Shown: piece after piece, positions 25,391 through 36,541 of the stretch
Position numbering within the stretch: the first letter of the stretch is position 1
How the letters are laid out: each line of letters opens with the position of its first letter
Source: Torreya grandis
Taxonomy: Eukaryota > Streptophyta > Pinopsida > Cupressales > Taxaceae
Direction: 5' to 3'
DNA length: 64,000 nucleotides
Assembly (NCBI GenBank): GCA_037957365.1
Contig: JARHVA010000001.1
Span: forward strand, 13,287,001 to 13,351,000
Notes under the pieces: generated by a model
Seen by the model: the letters and a program-made list of their open reading frames with translations, nothing else
Database searches by the model: none
Told to the model about the DNA's origin: nothing
Position numbers and translations under genes: made by a program

Positions 25391-27483
25391 TGTTATAGAC
25401 TGGATTCACACCCTTGTGAGAGAGTTCTTTAGGGTCTCTCACTTCCAGCCATAAGCATGGGAACAACCTCATGATGTCATTTTCCTACGACGAGGTTGAG
25501 CCTCTAGACTTTTTATTAGGCTAGTTCCTCAGGTGCTTCACTTCAGCTCTTTGGGTTTCTACACTAAACTCTACTAATGATCAAGGAAAAGGGGAAGAGA
25601 GATTACTTGAAAAGAAAACTAAGCTAAGGGAATTGATGCACCGAAAGTAAGTGATCCACCTGGCCTAAGAAACACACTAATTCAACATAAGACAAATTGG
25701 CTTACACAACCTACTAACTAGCTAATTTGCATAAGTATTTCTTAAACTAGACTTATTGAACCACACACGAGGCAAAGAGGAATTTCAAAATTCACGCCAA
25801 GCATCCATTAATGGCCAAAAAACATGAGTTCACACCTGTAATTAACTAAAAAGCACCTAAAAACAAGCAAGAAAGAAGGGCAACAAGGTTGGAAGGATGC
25901 TTCTTCACAATGTTATTAGTGCACAAGCTAACTCAATGCAAACATCAGACAAAGAGATAGGTAAAAAATAATCTTTATTGCTTCAAAGGTCCATTACACA
26001 ACGATTTTCATAGAGTAATTTTATCACCAGTCGGAGGATACATTTATAGGCTTCAAGGCCTCTAATTATCAAGAAAAGGGGGGAGAGAGAAAGGGAGGAA
26101 AGTAAAAGTCATATATGGTCGGCACTTCCTATTGTCCTTCTTTGACGTTCATAAATGCACCATTCCATATTTCCACCCAATACTCTCGAGCCCCTCCATC
26201 TCTAAGACTTTCTTTGGCATGTCTGAGAAGTCATGATGTGAATAGCTAGAATGTTTCTTCTTAGCATGATGCATTTAAGCGTTGAATGATGATTGAGGGT
26301 AATGAACCATGGTGGATTAAATCCTTCATAACTTCCAGCTACCAGCCACTCAGACTCTCCCATGTTTATTGAACATACTTGTGCCACTTGTCATACTGAT
26401 TGGCCCTTTATGCTCCAATTATGCCACATGGCAGATTCCCATTCATTGCATCATGATTCTAGGGTTGCCAAACCAAGCTTAAGTCGAGCCCTTGGAGAAT
26501 CTTGATTTACTCTATGCAAAGTAATTCGATTTCTTTGGCCTTTCCAACTTTAGACTTTCCCAAATCCTTCGCTTATAAATCTTTTAAAGTAGAGTAATTA
26601 GAAAAACCCAATTTACTCTATGCAGAGTAATTCGGGTTCTTCAAGTCTACTTACTTCGGGCTTGTCCATCCTAAAGTCTTCTCACTTTGTTGTTTATCAA
26701 GCCTTAAGACTTCGGGCTTTTCAAACCCGACTACTTCTAACAACTAGTTGCTTACCCTGATTTTGATGTTCTCAGGTTTCTCTTTCAGCTTATTTCTTTC
26801 AGGCAAATCTCCTGAAGGAATTTCTTTGGACAATTTGTTCGAAGAAATTCCTTTGGACTTTTTATCCGTGTTTGTCTTCGAAATTACCCTTCGAGCTTCT
26901 CACAATGGACTTTCCTGAATGGTAAGAGACCCTTTGGGTTTTCTGCATGTCCCTTTGGACTCCCATGAATGATCCTCCCAAAGGGAAAGATGCCCTTCAG
27001 GAATTTTGAAATGGTCCCTCCGAAGGGTAACATAACCTTCAAGAAAATTTCAACTGTCCACTTGGAAAAGAAAAAACCCTTCAAAAAAATTGAAGTGTAC
27101 CTTCAGAAAAGTTGATTGGTCCCTTGAAGAACCCGAGAAGCACCATTTTTCAAAACCAAATCGGGTTTGTCAAGCCCCTTTACTTATTTCGAGTTTTTGA
27201 TTGCTCACAACTTAAGAAGTAAACAAGTAGTGCCCCTTGGAGAACCTAAAATACATTGTCTATGAGTAATTTGCGTTCTTCAACCTGAATTACTTATACT
27301 TATAAAACATTTGGAAGCTAAGCATTTCTAGAAACCCAATTTGCACTGTGCCTTCAAAAAACCCAAAGTTGTCATGGTTGGAAAACCCGAAGTCCTCCCA
27401 AAGGCTTACCATTTTCTTGCCTGAAAGCTCCCTTTTCCATACTTTAGGTAAACTTTGATATGTGGGCCAAAAAGAGGCCAACA
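25391..27483 (-). repeat. 3' LTR of the 25391-44747 Gypsy element
   Basis: 2093 bp, plus-strand start TGTTATAGAC and end GGCCAACA. Matches the right LTR throughout (for example CTTGTGAGAGAG near the start and TTGATATGTGGGCCAAA near the end). Contains a stretch (26780-27130) of inverted CCTTCGG/CCGAAGG-type motifs. A clear polypurine tract beside it was not seen. Confidence 0.9.
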
Positions 27484-27863
27484 TGTCTAGCAATTCGTAG
27501 GGAAGCATGCCTGCTATGCTTGAGAACCTAACTCATTTGCTTTGTTCGATCCATTGGGCATGGAGTCAATGGTTTTGCACGAAGCTAGCTCTTTCTGGAA
27601 ATCTCCCTTGAAGCAACAAGGTCAACCAAAATAAAACAAACTGTGCCCATGGCACTTAGGGAAGGGAAAACACACAACTGAAATGGATGTACACAAAACA
27701 CTTAGAGAAAAACATGAAAAGCTATACAAAATGTTTAATAACATACAATGGCTAAAAAATCTTCTAATAACATGGCTTTAGATGAATCATATTGACTGGG
27801 ATGGGTAATATCTCCCCATCTAGTTGGGCAAGCTGAAATTGTTATGTTGTTTGCATTCGTGGA
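27484..27863 (-). other. 3' untranslated interior of the Gypsy element
   Basis: Sequence between integrase and the 3' LTR; no domain recognised. Confidence 0.5.
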
Positions 27864-28940
27864 TCAAATAAGGGCCACTCCATACGCTGTCAGACTTGGT
27901 ATGGTTGCTTGGTTTGGCCTTTTTTGAGTCTCATTTGAGAACCAGGTCTCCTTTATGAAAAGTCCTTCTTGTATATCTCTTGTCAAAAGCTTCTTGACTT
28001 GAGCTTGATGTGCCTCCAATGTTTTCATTGCAAGGTCCCTTGTCTCCACAAGCTCTGTGAGTTCTACCAATCTCACATTCATAGGTTCATCTTCTAGTAG
28101 CTCCAACTGATGGACTAGATCTAATGTAGGTAGCTCAAGGGAAATGGGTAACTTGGCCTCTCTCCCATATACTAGAACATATGAAGAATTGTCAATAGTA
28201 GCTTTAGGAGTTCCCTGGTCAGCCCACAAGGTTGTCTTTAACTTGGTGTGCCACGTCCTCTGATTCTCATCCATGGTCCTCTTGATAATCCTCAACAAAT
28301 TTTTATTTGTGGACTCAGCTAGTCCATTTCTTTGGGGATAATAATTTGAAGAAGTGTTGAGGTAGATGCCCATTTTGAGAGCCCATTCACTTGTTTTCAA
28401 ACCAAGAAAAACCAATGCATTATCAGATATGATAGTGGATAGATTACCAAACCTGGTCACAATGCTGTCATAGAAGTATAAGATTGCACTTTCATTGGCT
28501 TCCTTCAATGCAATGTCTTCCACCCACTTGGTGAATAATCAATTACAGTAAGCACCCACTTATGCCTTGCACTTGATAGGGGGTTGATGATACCAATGAA
28601 ATCCAAACCCCACTGCATGAATGGTTGCTCCACTTGAATCGGGTTGAGAGAGAAAGATGCTAACCTTTGCTTTCTTGTGAAAAGAGTGCATTCCTGACAC
28701 CTCTTCCCCCATGCATAAGCATCCTTGAAGAGGCTAGACCAGTAGTAACCAGCCCTCATGATCTTTGTTGTAGTAGTCCTTGGAGCGAAATGACCTCCTG
28801 TAGGCCCATTATGGAAATGCTCCAAAAGCTTGGCTACTTGATCATCATCTACACACCTCAAGAACACTCTATTGAGGTCTCTTTTAAATAAAACCCTGTC
28901 AAAAGCATAAGGTATAGACTGAAGTCTAAAATACCTTCTT
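27864..28940 (-). pseudogene. Gypsy integrase, one frameshift
   Basis: The zinc-binding part is at the end of the upstream frame (LEHFHNGPTGGHFAPRTTTT, then CQECTLFTRKQ). The core starts WGLDFIGIINPLS and VLTVIDYS. A frameshift near 28520 moves to the 219-codon frame 28523-27864, which continues VEDIALKEANESAI, RFGNLSTIISDNALVF (second Asp) and YYPQRNGLAESTNKNLLRI (catalytic Glu). The C-terminal part has YGREAKLPISLELPTLDLV and ends GLFIKETWFSNETQK. It is among the better preserved polymerase parts in the window. Confidence 0.88.
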
Positions 28941-30002
28941 TTTGCTTTGTCCATACCTTGAGGGCATTCACTTATTAGCAAAAAGTGCATCATATCATGG
29001 AGCCAACTAGCATGAGGTGGAGGTGCATTTGCTTGTAGGTTATCTTGTGTTACCAAGATAACCTCTTTGTCTTTATGAAGGTCATCAACCATATGTTCAC
29101 ATAAGCCTTTACCTCTTACTATCTTAGTGACCTTGATCTCCATGTCATACTCCATGACTTTAGTAATCCAACCAACTCTTTTTTCGCTCAAATCCTTGTT
29201 AAAAAAGAAGTCTCTTACCCTAGGATGAGACACCATTAGGTGGATTTTGCTGTTGGATAGCATTGGCCTAAACTTCTTGAGGCTCCTTACTACTGCAAGG
29301 ACTTTATTTTCTACAAAGGTATACCTCACCTCATACTCTTCAAGCTCCTGACTGAAAAATGCCAATGGTTGCTCAAGTCCTTCACCATTTCTTTGCATTA
29401 GCATAGCTGATATATTATCAATGTTGAAAAAAACATACAATATGAAATCCCTTGAGAAATCAGGATTCATAAGTGTGGGTGCTTGAGCAATGGCTTGCTT
29501 GATAGCCTCAAATGTTGACTTGCCTTTATTTGACCAAGTGAATACTTGGTTCTTTTTCAAGATGGTAGTGATGGGTTTGACCAAATTTGCAAAATTGGGG
29601 ATAAATCTTCTCACGAAGTTTATCTTTCCAAGGAAACTTTGGAGTCCCTTTTTATGCTTGGGCAGGGATAAAGCCAAGATGGCACTTATTCTCTCAAGAT
29701 CAATGGATAACCCCTCCTTTGAGATGATGTGGCCCATCAACTTGCCTTCATGCATGACAAACATGCACTTATTGGGATTCAATGAAATCCCATGCTCTCT
29801 GCACCTTTCAAAAATCAGCCTCAGGTGGTCTCTGTGTTTGTTAGCGTTCTTGGAGAAAACTGTGATGTCATCCAAGTATACCAACACCATTTAGTTTAGC
29901 AACCCCTGGAAAGCCATGTCCATGGCTCTTTGAAAATTTGTGCCAACATTTGATAGACCAAGAACAAGCTGATCTACTTAGCTTGAACATACACTTTCCA
30001 CC
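28505..30002 (-). pseudogene. Gypsy RT C-terminal half, RNase H and integrase start
   Basis: The open frame 29890-28505 (461 codons) starts just before the catalytic YLDD (MVLVYLDDITVFSKNANK). It continues through CREHGISLNPNKCMF, LGKINFVRRFIPNFANLVKP, RNase H (FILYVFFNIDNISAMLMQRN; YTFVENKVLAVVRSLKKFRP) and the integrase zinc region. The RNase H catalytic Asp of the usual 'DAS' is missing (FFNIDN). Upstream of a stop, the RT reads LGLSNVGTNFQRAMDMAFQG up to about 29960, and WKVYVQAK out of frame to about 30000, where similarity ends at the insertion. Confidence 0.88.
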
Positions 30003-30020
30003 AAGAACAAGCTGATATAC
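29949..30020. repeat. Short direct repeat at the RT break
   Basis: ACCAAGAACAAGCTGAT occurs twice, about 48 bases apart (starting near 29951 and 29999), exactly where the RT reading breaks down. It may reflect repair or insertion at this point. Confidence 0.6.
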
Positions 30021-30170
30021 ATCAGTGAGCTAGGGGTCCTCTAGAGATACAGGGAGGAAGAACTATTAGAGGTGTTTTGAGACACACTATGGCAGCGTGT
30101 TCACATGCACCTATACTCTGTTGTAGACACTTCTAGCAGACCTGCAAAAGAATTCACAATACACTAGACA
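30021..30170. other. Unassigned stretch beside the nested LTR
   Basis: About 150 bases that fit neither RT nor the LTR. It may be a remnant of the untranslated leader of the element whose LTR starts at 30171. Confidence 0.35.
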
Positions 30171-30343
30171 TGTTGGGATCATTTTGTGAAAGCATAAGGA
30201 AAATGACTTAGCATAAAACAAAAACATAGACATATACGAAAGTGCAAGCTCAAATAGAGGTAAAAATGATGTCTTGATTCAAGGTAAAATCTGGCAGAGC
30301 TCCGCCTTACAAGCCAAGAGATCCTTTCTCAAATGAGAGATTA

Positions 30344-30357
30344 CAATATATATAGAG
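30344..30357 (-). promoter_or_regulatory. TATA box in the nested LTR
   Basis: CTCTATATATATTG on the minus strand, within the LTR and in its transcription direction. Confidence 0.55.
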
Positions 30358-31199
30358 AAAGAGGAAAAGACTTTGGCGCTTTCTGAAAAATAAATGACTC
30401 ATACTATGTTGAAAACCTTGGGAAGAGGAAGTCGTTGTTTGATGATATCATCCTTCTAGAAAAGGCCTGCTAGAACCATCCTATGTAATCGCCACTCTTG
30501 ACTTTGGCGCTTAAAACGTATTAAATGCTACTGCAGAAGTGTGAGTTACCTTATTGTTTTAATGACAAGGCCGATCTTTTTGTCTGCAAACAAGACCGTT
30601 TCTTAAAGAGATTCACGCGGTTTGTCTGCTCATCAATGCAAAGTGGAGAAAACATGTGTCATTCACTGTTTGCGCTCCTTGATGACCACTTGGCGGACAC
30701 TGCTTCAACTGCACGAATAATTCACCTCCTCTTTGCCACCTGGGCTATTTTGTCTATATTCATGATTTTGTCCCTTCATGGCTGTCTTTTCCTGGAATTT
30801 GAGCTCTTAGGGCTATCTTGTCGTCCTTTGTTGGCTCCTTGGGCTCTTTCATCAGCAGGTCACTGAGTTCATTCTTAACTTTTGTCTTATCCTAGCTTTG
30901 TCTTTGGTTGGTTTTGTCTCTTCCTCTCTTAGCTCTTTGGGCTTCCTTCTAGTTGGTGCTCAAGTATTTAAAGATCAACGGCTATTTCATTGCCATAAAA
31001 TTGACGTTCATAGGCCCGTCACCATTTGAAAGCCAACAACTAATTTATTGCCCCGAATTTGACGGCTTCAAGGACGTCACCTGACATTTGGATTCCAATG
31101 GCTAGTTCATGGTGCCCAACTTTGACGTCCACGGGCCCATCACCCCTTGGTCAATTCCTTTGGCTTTTTCCTTTGCTTCAGATTTTTGCTTTGCTACCT

Positions 31200-31640
31200 C
31201 TCGAAGGGAAGGTGTCCCTTCGGGCCTTGAGAAAGGTCATTTTGGCTGCTAAGAGTCCCCCGCAAGGGCATCTGTACTTCGGGGTCCTTCGGGCTTTTTG
31301 ATCCTCAAATCCTTCAGACATTTTGTCTGAAGGACTTCTTCCTTTGTCTTTCCCGCTTATTACGTTAGGGTTTTTTCTTTCGGGCAAATTCCTTCGAACA
31401 AAAGTCCGAAGGAATTCCTTCAGACTTTTTGTCTGAAAGAATTTTTCTTGTCTTTTGCTATAGAAAATCTTCTCGAAAGACATTGTTTTTTGCCTTATGA
31501 ATTTCTTCGAACAAAACGTCCGAAGGAATTCCTTCGGGCATTTTGTCTGAAGAAATTCTTCATCTCTTGCCTTAAACAAATCTGAAGGAACTCCAACTTT
31601 TCTGCCTTGTTCACTTTTCCGAAGGAAAGCTTACCCTTTC
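31200..31640. repeat. Palindromic GAAGGAATTCCTTC array
   Basis: Repeated short palindromes built from CCGAAGG, GAAGGAATTCCTTC and TTTGTCTGAAG units, for example around 31405-31440 and 31518-31560. Related arrays occur in the LTRs at 26780-27130 and 44050-44330. The array gives false long reading frames. Confidence 0.7.
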
Positions 31641-31699
31641 GACCTTCTCTTTGATCATTTCGCAAATGTTCCTTGCCCTCCGCAAGGGCAAAACAAGTC

Positions 31700-31704
31700 C
31701 AAAA
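31700..31704. repeat. Target-site duplication CAAAA, left copy
   Basis: CAAAA directly before the TG start at 31705; repeated at 38190-38194. Confidence 0.85.
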
Positions 31705-33346
31705 TGTAATGTCCCCATTTTGCGAGCATCAGAGTTCGTAGGAATTAGCCTATCATTTGACCCTCGTAGGCTAACAATTATTGATAGAGGGCCTCATATG
31801 GCAGTTACTCGGTGTTTAGAGACATTACTCTTCAGCTGGATTCAAGTTTTGGCCTTTGCACAGGTTTTTTGACTCAGATTGGCACACTTACTATTTTTAG
31901 TAAGTCACTATTCAGGGTTTCTATTTTTAGACAGGCATCCAATCACATGGAGAACAAGGAGAGTCGACTCTTGGCTCAGACGGCTTAACAATCAGACAAG
32001 TACATCAAGAGCTATTAAAGTTTAAGTGACTTAAGTGATTTATTTAACATTTAAATATTATTATAAAGTTATAAAGTAACTTTATAATAATAAAGTCACT
32101 TTAACATAATAAAGTGCGTTAAGTGAATAATTTAATGTGGGAATAAATCTTTTATCCCACATTGGCCAGGGAGGTGATTGAGCTCTCTTAAGAAAAGAAT
32201 AAAAGGAAAGGCAAGAGCTCGTTCTCAGCATCCAGTTGAATGAATAATATTTTGATTGATTCATCTTGTGGAGCCTAGGGTTTCTGCAATTGTCACAGTA
32301 GGCCATTGAGAACGTAAACTCTCAATTGGTAGGCAATTTTGAAGGTGTGAAATAACACCTAAATTATTGCAGTCGTGGGAAAGAATAGTTCTTTCATTTG
32401 TGCAAATTGGTGAAGTTTTCCACAAGGGTTTGAAGTTTATTGTTGGAGAACATTTATAGTTGGTTGTGAATCATCATTCTTTGGCACATGGAGTTATATC
32501 ATTCTTGTTGGGAGGGATTATCAACAAATTATTTAAGGGTTTAAGAGCAGATTGCAAGTTTTTTCATCCGCTGCTATAGTACTCGTGTGAATAGTGTCGT
32601 GCTATAGTAACTCGTGAATAGTAAAATCGCACATTGAGATGCTTGAGTTTCACTCTTTCCCATGTAAAGTCTCTTTTCTGGCCTGCATTGGAGTTCTGGG
32701 TGTTATTCTCCAGTCATAGCGGAATAAATCAGGTTCTCAACGCACTCTGTTTGCTTACTTTTAATTTGTTTCAGACTTGTAATCAATTTGGTAAAAGTTC
32801 AATGATTGCTGTGTAAGTTCTAAGGGTATTTACCTTTTTGTTACCATGCCTATTATTGACTGAAATAAGTCCAAAATTATTGCTGTGTACACTTATGGGT
32901 GCTATCTGACCATGGCTGTGTATTAATAATGTTCTAGACTAAATCTTGTAAGTGTTGTTCAAATTCGGGGTTAATCTAGTTTGTGACAGTCATGCCTACA
33001 CTCAGAAAATCCACGAAATAATTGTTGTTCTAGTCATTGCTGTTAAGGGTTCAAAATTGCATACTTCCGATATGAACTCATAATTTCATGAAATGTAAAA
33101 GACAAATCTGTATTAAAGTCACTTGTTCCTTGTAATGGATATTTTGGATTTGTTTTTCCAGCCTTCATAGTACTATCAGCATACCAATCATATTTGATCA
33201 TTGGCATATGTTATTTGCACTTTCTTTATTACTTGGTGAAACATCATTGAAAACTCAAGCAAAAACCCTGACACTAAAAACATTGAAAATCAAACAAAGG
33301 TAGAAAATTGCAGTTGGTTAGAGTCCACTAGGTGTGGGTTACTACA
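31705..33346 (+). repeat. 5' LTR of the PDS5 element
   Basis: 1642 bp, starting TGTAATGTCCCCATTTTGCG and ending GTGTGGGTTACTACA. Matches 36542-38189 almost completely; the length difference is explained by ACTTCA inserted in the 3' copy near 37227. A TATA-like AATAAAAGG lies at 32198-32206, followed by CAAGAGCTC. Confidence 0.95.
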
Positions 33347-33347
33347 G

Positions 33348-33359
33348 TGGTATTAGAGC
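33348..33359 (+). other. Primer-binding site of the PDS5 element
   Basis: TGGTATTAGAGC, one base after the LTR end TACTACA. It is one mismatch from the standard initiator tRNA-Met site TGGTATCAGAGC. The same variant and one-base spacing occur in the 47782-54142 element. Confidence 0.85.
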
Positions 33360-33411
33360 GGTTTCTTGCCAGCGTGATTGGGTTATTTCAGATTGTATTC
33401 AATTAAGCAGT

Positions 33412-35718
33412 ATGGCAACAACAGGAGACAAGGATTTGGAAGAAAGAATGCACAATGCAAAGGAGAAATTAGAACGTCCATTTCAATGAACAGAGGACCT
33501 TCTAAGAACTTTGGAGGAGATGGAAACTTATTTAGGTAAGGTTGATCAGTCAGATTCCTATGCTATGCAAACAACTTTATCTCCAGCATTTGGTTCGTTG
33601 GTGAAGCCCCGATTATTGAGACATCATGATGAGGTGGTAAGACTTGCAACTCTCTCTTGCATTAGTGAAATCATGAGTATAATAGCTGGCTTTAATTCCT
33701 ATGATGATCAGATTATGAGAGAGGTACTTCATGCCATGGTGAAAAGCTTCGAAAAGTTGGATGACATCAGGAACCCTCATTTCACAAAGAGGGCAAGATT
33801 ACTTGAAGTATTTGCAAGGTGTAGATTTGAAAACATTATGCTGTCATTAGGTTGTATTGATGACATTCGCAGGATGTTTAATACATTTTGGAATATTGTA
33901 GATGAGTTTCATTCAAGCAATGTATTAGCATCAATGCACTCTATCATGTTCACAATCTTGTTTGAGGAGGAGGATGAAATTTCTAAATCTTTGGCAGAAG
34001 ATTTATGGTATGTCTGGACAAAAGAAAGGAATTTGTCACCTATGGCATGTACGTGTTTAAAGAGTTTAATTGATAGGCCTAAGGATCGTAGTACTTTCCT
34101 TATGACAGGCAAAAATTTGAATGATGAGTTTGACAAAAACGCTGACCCAGTACAGGAAGACATTAACACAGCTTTGGGTAATGATTTATCTACATCATCC
34201 TTGCAAGAGGTGACTCAAGAAGTTTTTAATATAGAGGCTACTTTCGATTTTCATGACAGCGATGATGAAATTTTGCATGAGCATGAGACAGCAGTGTTTT
34301 CACATGTGCAAAATGATCCTATTGAATTGTCACATGAAAGTACTCAGGAATTGGGTACTAATGATGCATTGTATGTGGAGGATTCATGTCATGGTGAGTC
34401 TGATTTTCCAAATCAGACCTTTGAAAACAAGCTAGAAGATTCATATGTTGATATGGAATCCCAGGATCATGCTTTGGATGGGCATGCAGTTACTTTGAGA
34501 GTGGAAGTGTGTGAAGATACTGTCATACCAACAACTTCTACCGTATCAGTTGAGCCATCCTTTGAGCTACAAAGCAACAATACCTTAGATGTTGAGGTGT
34601 GCATGGATGAAAGCACACATGATGCTGCTTATCATGTAGTGAGTGATGACGAATCAGCCTCATATCATAGTGCATATTGTGAACCGGAAAACTTGTATGG
34701 GGGTCATAAGCTACATAATCCTCATCATTTGGTTAGGCAACTAAAATTGAATGACAATATGATTGCCACAACCATTGAGCATTTTGATGTTGCTCGCCAG
34801 ATGTTGGCTACCTATGGTTGGAGTACTCCTTTGACAGATGAGAATGGTGATAGTGGGTTTTCCCTTGCAGAGATACATGCACTTCGAGAAGCAATTGGAA
34901 TGATGAAACAAAATTACCTAAAACTACTTGCGGACAGGGATTTTCTTCTCGAGTGGGATTGCATTTGTTATGATGCATTGAAGGGAAAGGAGGAGCAGGT
35001 CGATGAGCTCACTCATGAGCTTGAGGTGGCTATGGACTCGTTGCAGAGCACCCAGTTGGCCCTTCAGGAGTCTCAGTCAAGGTTGGACAAGCTTACTATG
35101 GAGTTAAGTTTGGCACAGTCTCGACTAGCTACAGATACAATACAGTTACATATAGTGGCAGTTAGTGAGGATCATATATCCATGGGTTGTAGTGAGGATG
35201 TGGTTACATCCATCGCGGTTATAGGAGCAATTGATACAGATTGGACGAGTGCATTGGTTGAATGTTGCAAGGAACCACATGTTACACCTAGTTCTCTTGA
35301 GGTTACTCCCATGATAGGTGTTGCAAGGGTGATTATTGTTAGCTATTGCAACATAATAGTTCATTCATCGAAGAGTTGTGTGACAACTCTCGACACTGCT
35401 CCATCTTCTTCACGGGAGGTAGGCAGAATACCATTCAGGTGGGAGATTGGTTCTCATGATGATTTGTTTCCCTTTTCTGGAAGCAAATCAGTTATTTCAT
35501 CCCATGCAGTTGATCATGATCGGTCGTTTGATGAACCAATTCAAGAGTATGATTTAATCTACTATTCCAGGGGCTCAGCGGTGGATGATTCAAATCATAA
35601 TAGAATGATTGTGCAATTTGTGAATAATCCGTTATTTGAATTGGGTGATGATTCGACCTATGATAATCCACTCTTCAAGTTGGAAGCCAATAACACTCAT
35701 GAAACCAGTTCAGGATAA
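33412..35718 (+). pseudogene. PDS5-like N-terminus fused to coiled-coil ORF (one stop)
   Basis: Starting at the ATG at 33412 (53 bases after the primer-binding site), the frame is 768 codons to TAA at 35716-35718 with one in-frame TGA (33487-33489, codon 26). From codon 34 it is open for 735 codons. Codons 1-200 match plant PDS5, the HEAT-repeat cohesin regulator: MATTGDKDLEERMHNAKEKL, then LVKPRLLRHHDEVVRLATLS, CISEIMSIIAGF, YDDQIMREVL, SFEKLDD and MFNTFWNIVDEFHSSNVLAS. No intron interrupts this, suggesting capture from spliced RNA. Codons about 210-480 are acidic and unassigned; about 485-575 form a likely coiled coil (EEQVDELTHELEVAMDSLQS). The end carries FVNNPLFE and DNPLF. Whether any protein is made is unknown; initiation at codon 34 (33511) would avoid the stop. 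Confidence 0.85.
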
Positions 35719-36049
35719 TCGCAGTGTTTGGAATTTTCTTAATGCATCGAAATTCCAAACAGAGATCACAAAGGAGTTTTGCAGTGTTTACTTAGTGAGG
35801 AGTGCCCATAGTTTTACTTTTGATCCACCAGTACATGATTTGTATTTGATGCACAATCTTTATGCACAGGATTTTTCTTTGGGTGTAGTTGAGGGGAGTA
35901 GCCCAATACTGTGTGCAGAGTTACCTTCTTCCGAAGATGGGATTAGCGGCTGCAAGTACTCGACACAATTATTTACAAGAGATACTTGCAGGGGCGGCAA
36001 TCAGTTATCCATCATGATGAGATTTACCCGACAGGGATTGCTACTTTAG
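35540..36049 (+). pseudogene. Shared tail domain, N part (frameshifted)
   Basis: Overlaps the end of the previous frame. The first part (IQEYDLIYYSRGSAV, FVNNPLFE, YDNPLFKLE) is in the PDS5 frame. After a +1 shift near 35700 it continues in the frame ending at 36049: VWNFLNASKFQ, EFCSVYLVRSAHSFTFDPPV and HDLYLMHNL. The same succession occurs in one frame in the 47782-54142 element. I do not recognise the family; the conservation between two otherwise different elements suggests a true domain. Confidence 0.7.
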
Positions 36050-36541
36050 TGTCACAGTGGTTTCATACGGATACATGGTTGCAGGGTGATTACAATGCCA
36101 GTGGACATGATGGTTTGGTTAGTCAACACATCCATGGGAGTCTAGCAGAGGATGGAGATAGTTGTTGTGATACAAATACTTTTTGATGTTCATATTCTCA
36201 CAGTATGGTTGGATGTGTGTACAGATTATGTTGGGATTCAGGTGGCGACGGGATTGGTACTATGTTTTGGATGGGTCCCAGTGGATTGCTTCACCACTTC
36301 TGGCATGGTGAAGTTGAGATCAAGGTAGCACAGAGGAAGTCAGAGGGTATTAGGCATGGCAGACTTCCATTCCAGGTTTGGGATCCAGGGATATTTTGTG
36401 CAACTATGTCTATGATGGTGCTACAGGAGTTGGTTAGGGATGTGTGGAACATTTCACAGTTCTTCTTTTGGGCCTCCCAAGGATTGGAGTTTCTTTGCAA
36501 TGGAGATTGCTTGGGGACAAGCAATTTCAGGGAGGGCGGAC
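36050..36541 (+). pseudogene. Shared tail domain, C part
   Basis: Continues in broken frames (SQWFHTDTWLQGDYNASG, then VGCVYRLCWDSGGDGIGTMF and ISQFFFWASQGLEF) to the LTR edge. The last readable residues, LGTSNFREGGL, are encoded by the polypurine tract and its flank. A similar but more decayed end is present at 49706-49866 on the other strand. Function unknown. Confidence 0.45.
36529..36541 (+). other. Polypurine tract of the PDS5 element
   Basis: AGGGAGGGCGGAC directly before the 3' LTR. The 47782-54142 element has AGGGAGGGTGGAC at the same place. Confidence 0.8.

Noticed and set aside
31178..31579. 133-codon minus-strand frame with repeated KEFLRTF-like units
   Set aside because: Produced by the palindromic GAAGGAATTCCTTC array in an LTR; the same array gives repeats in other frames.
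33909..35364. Minus-strand frames of 72-86 codons opposite the PDS5 ORF
   Set aside because: Antisense shadows of the long plus-strand frame.
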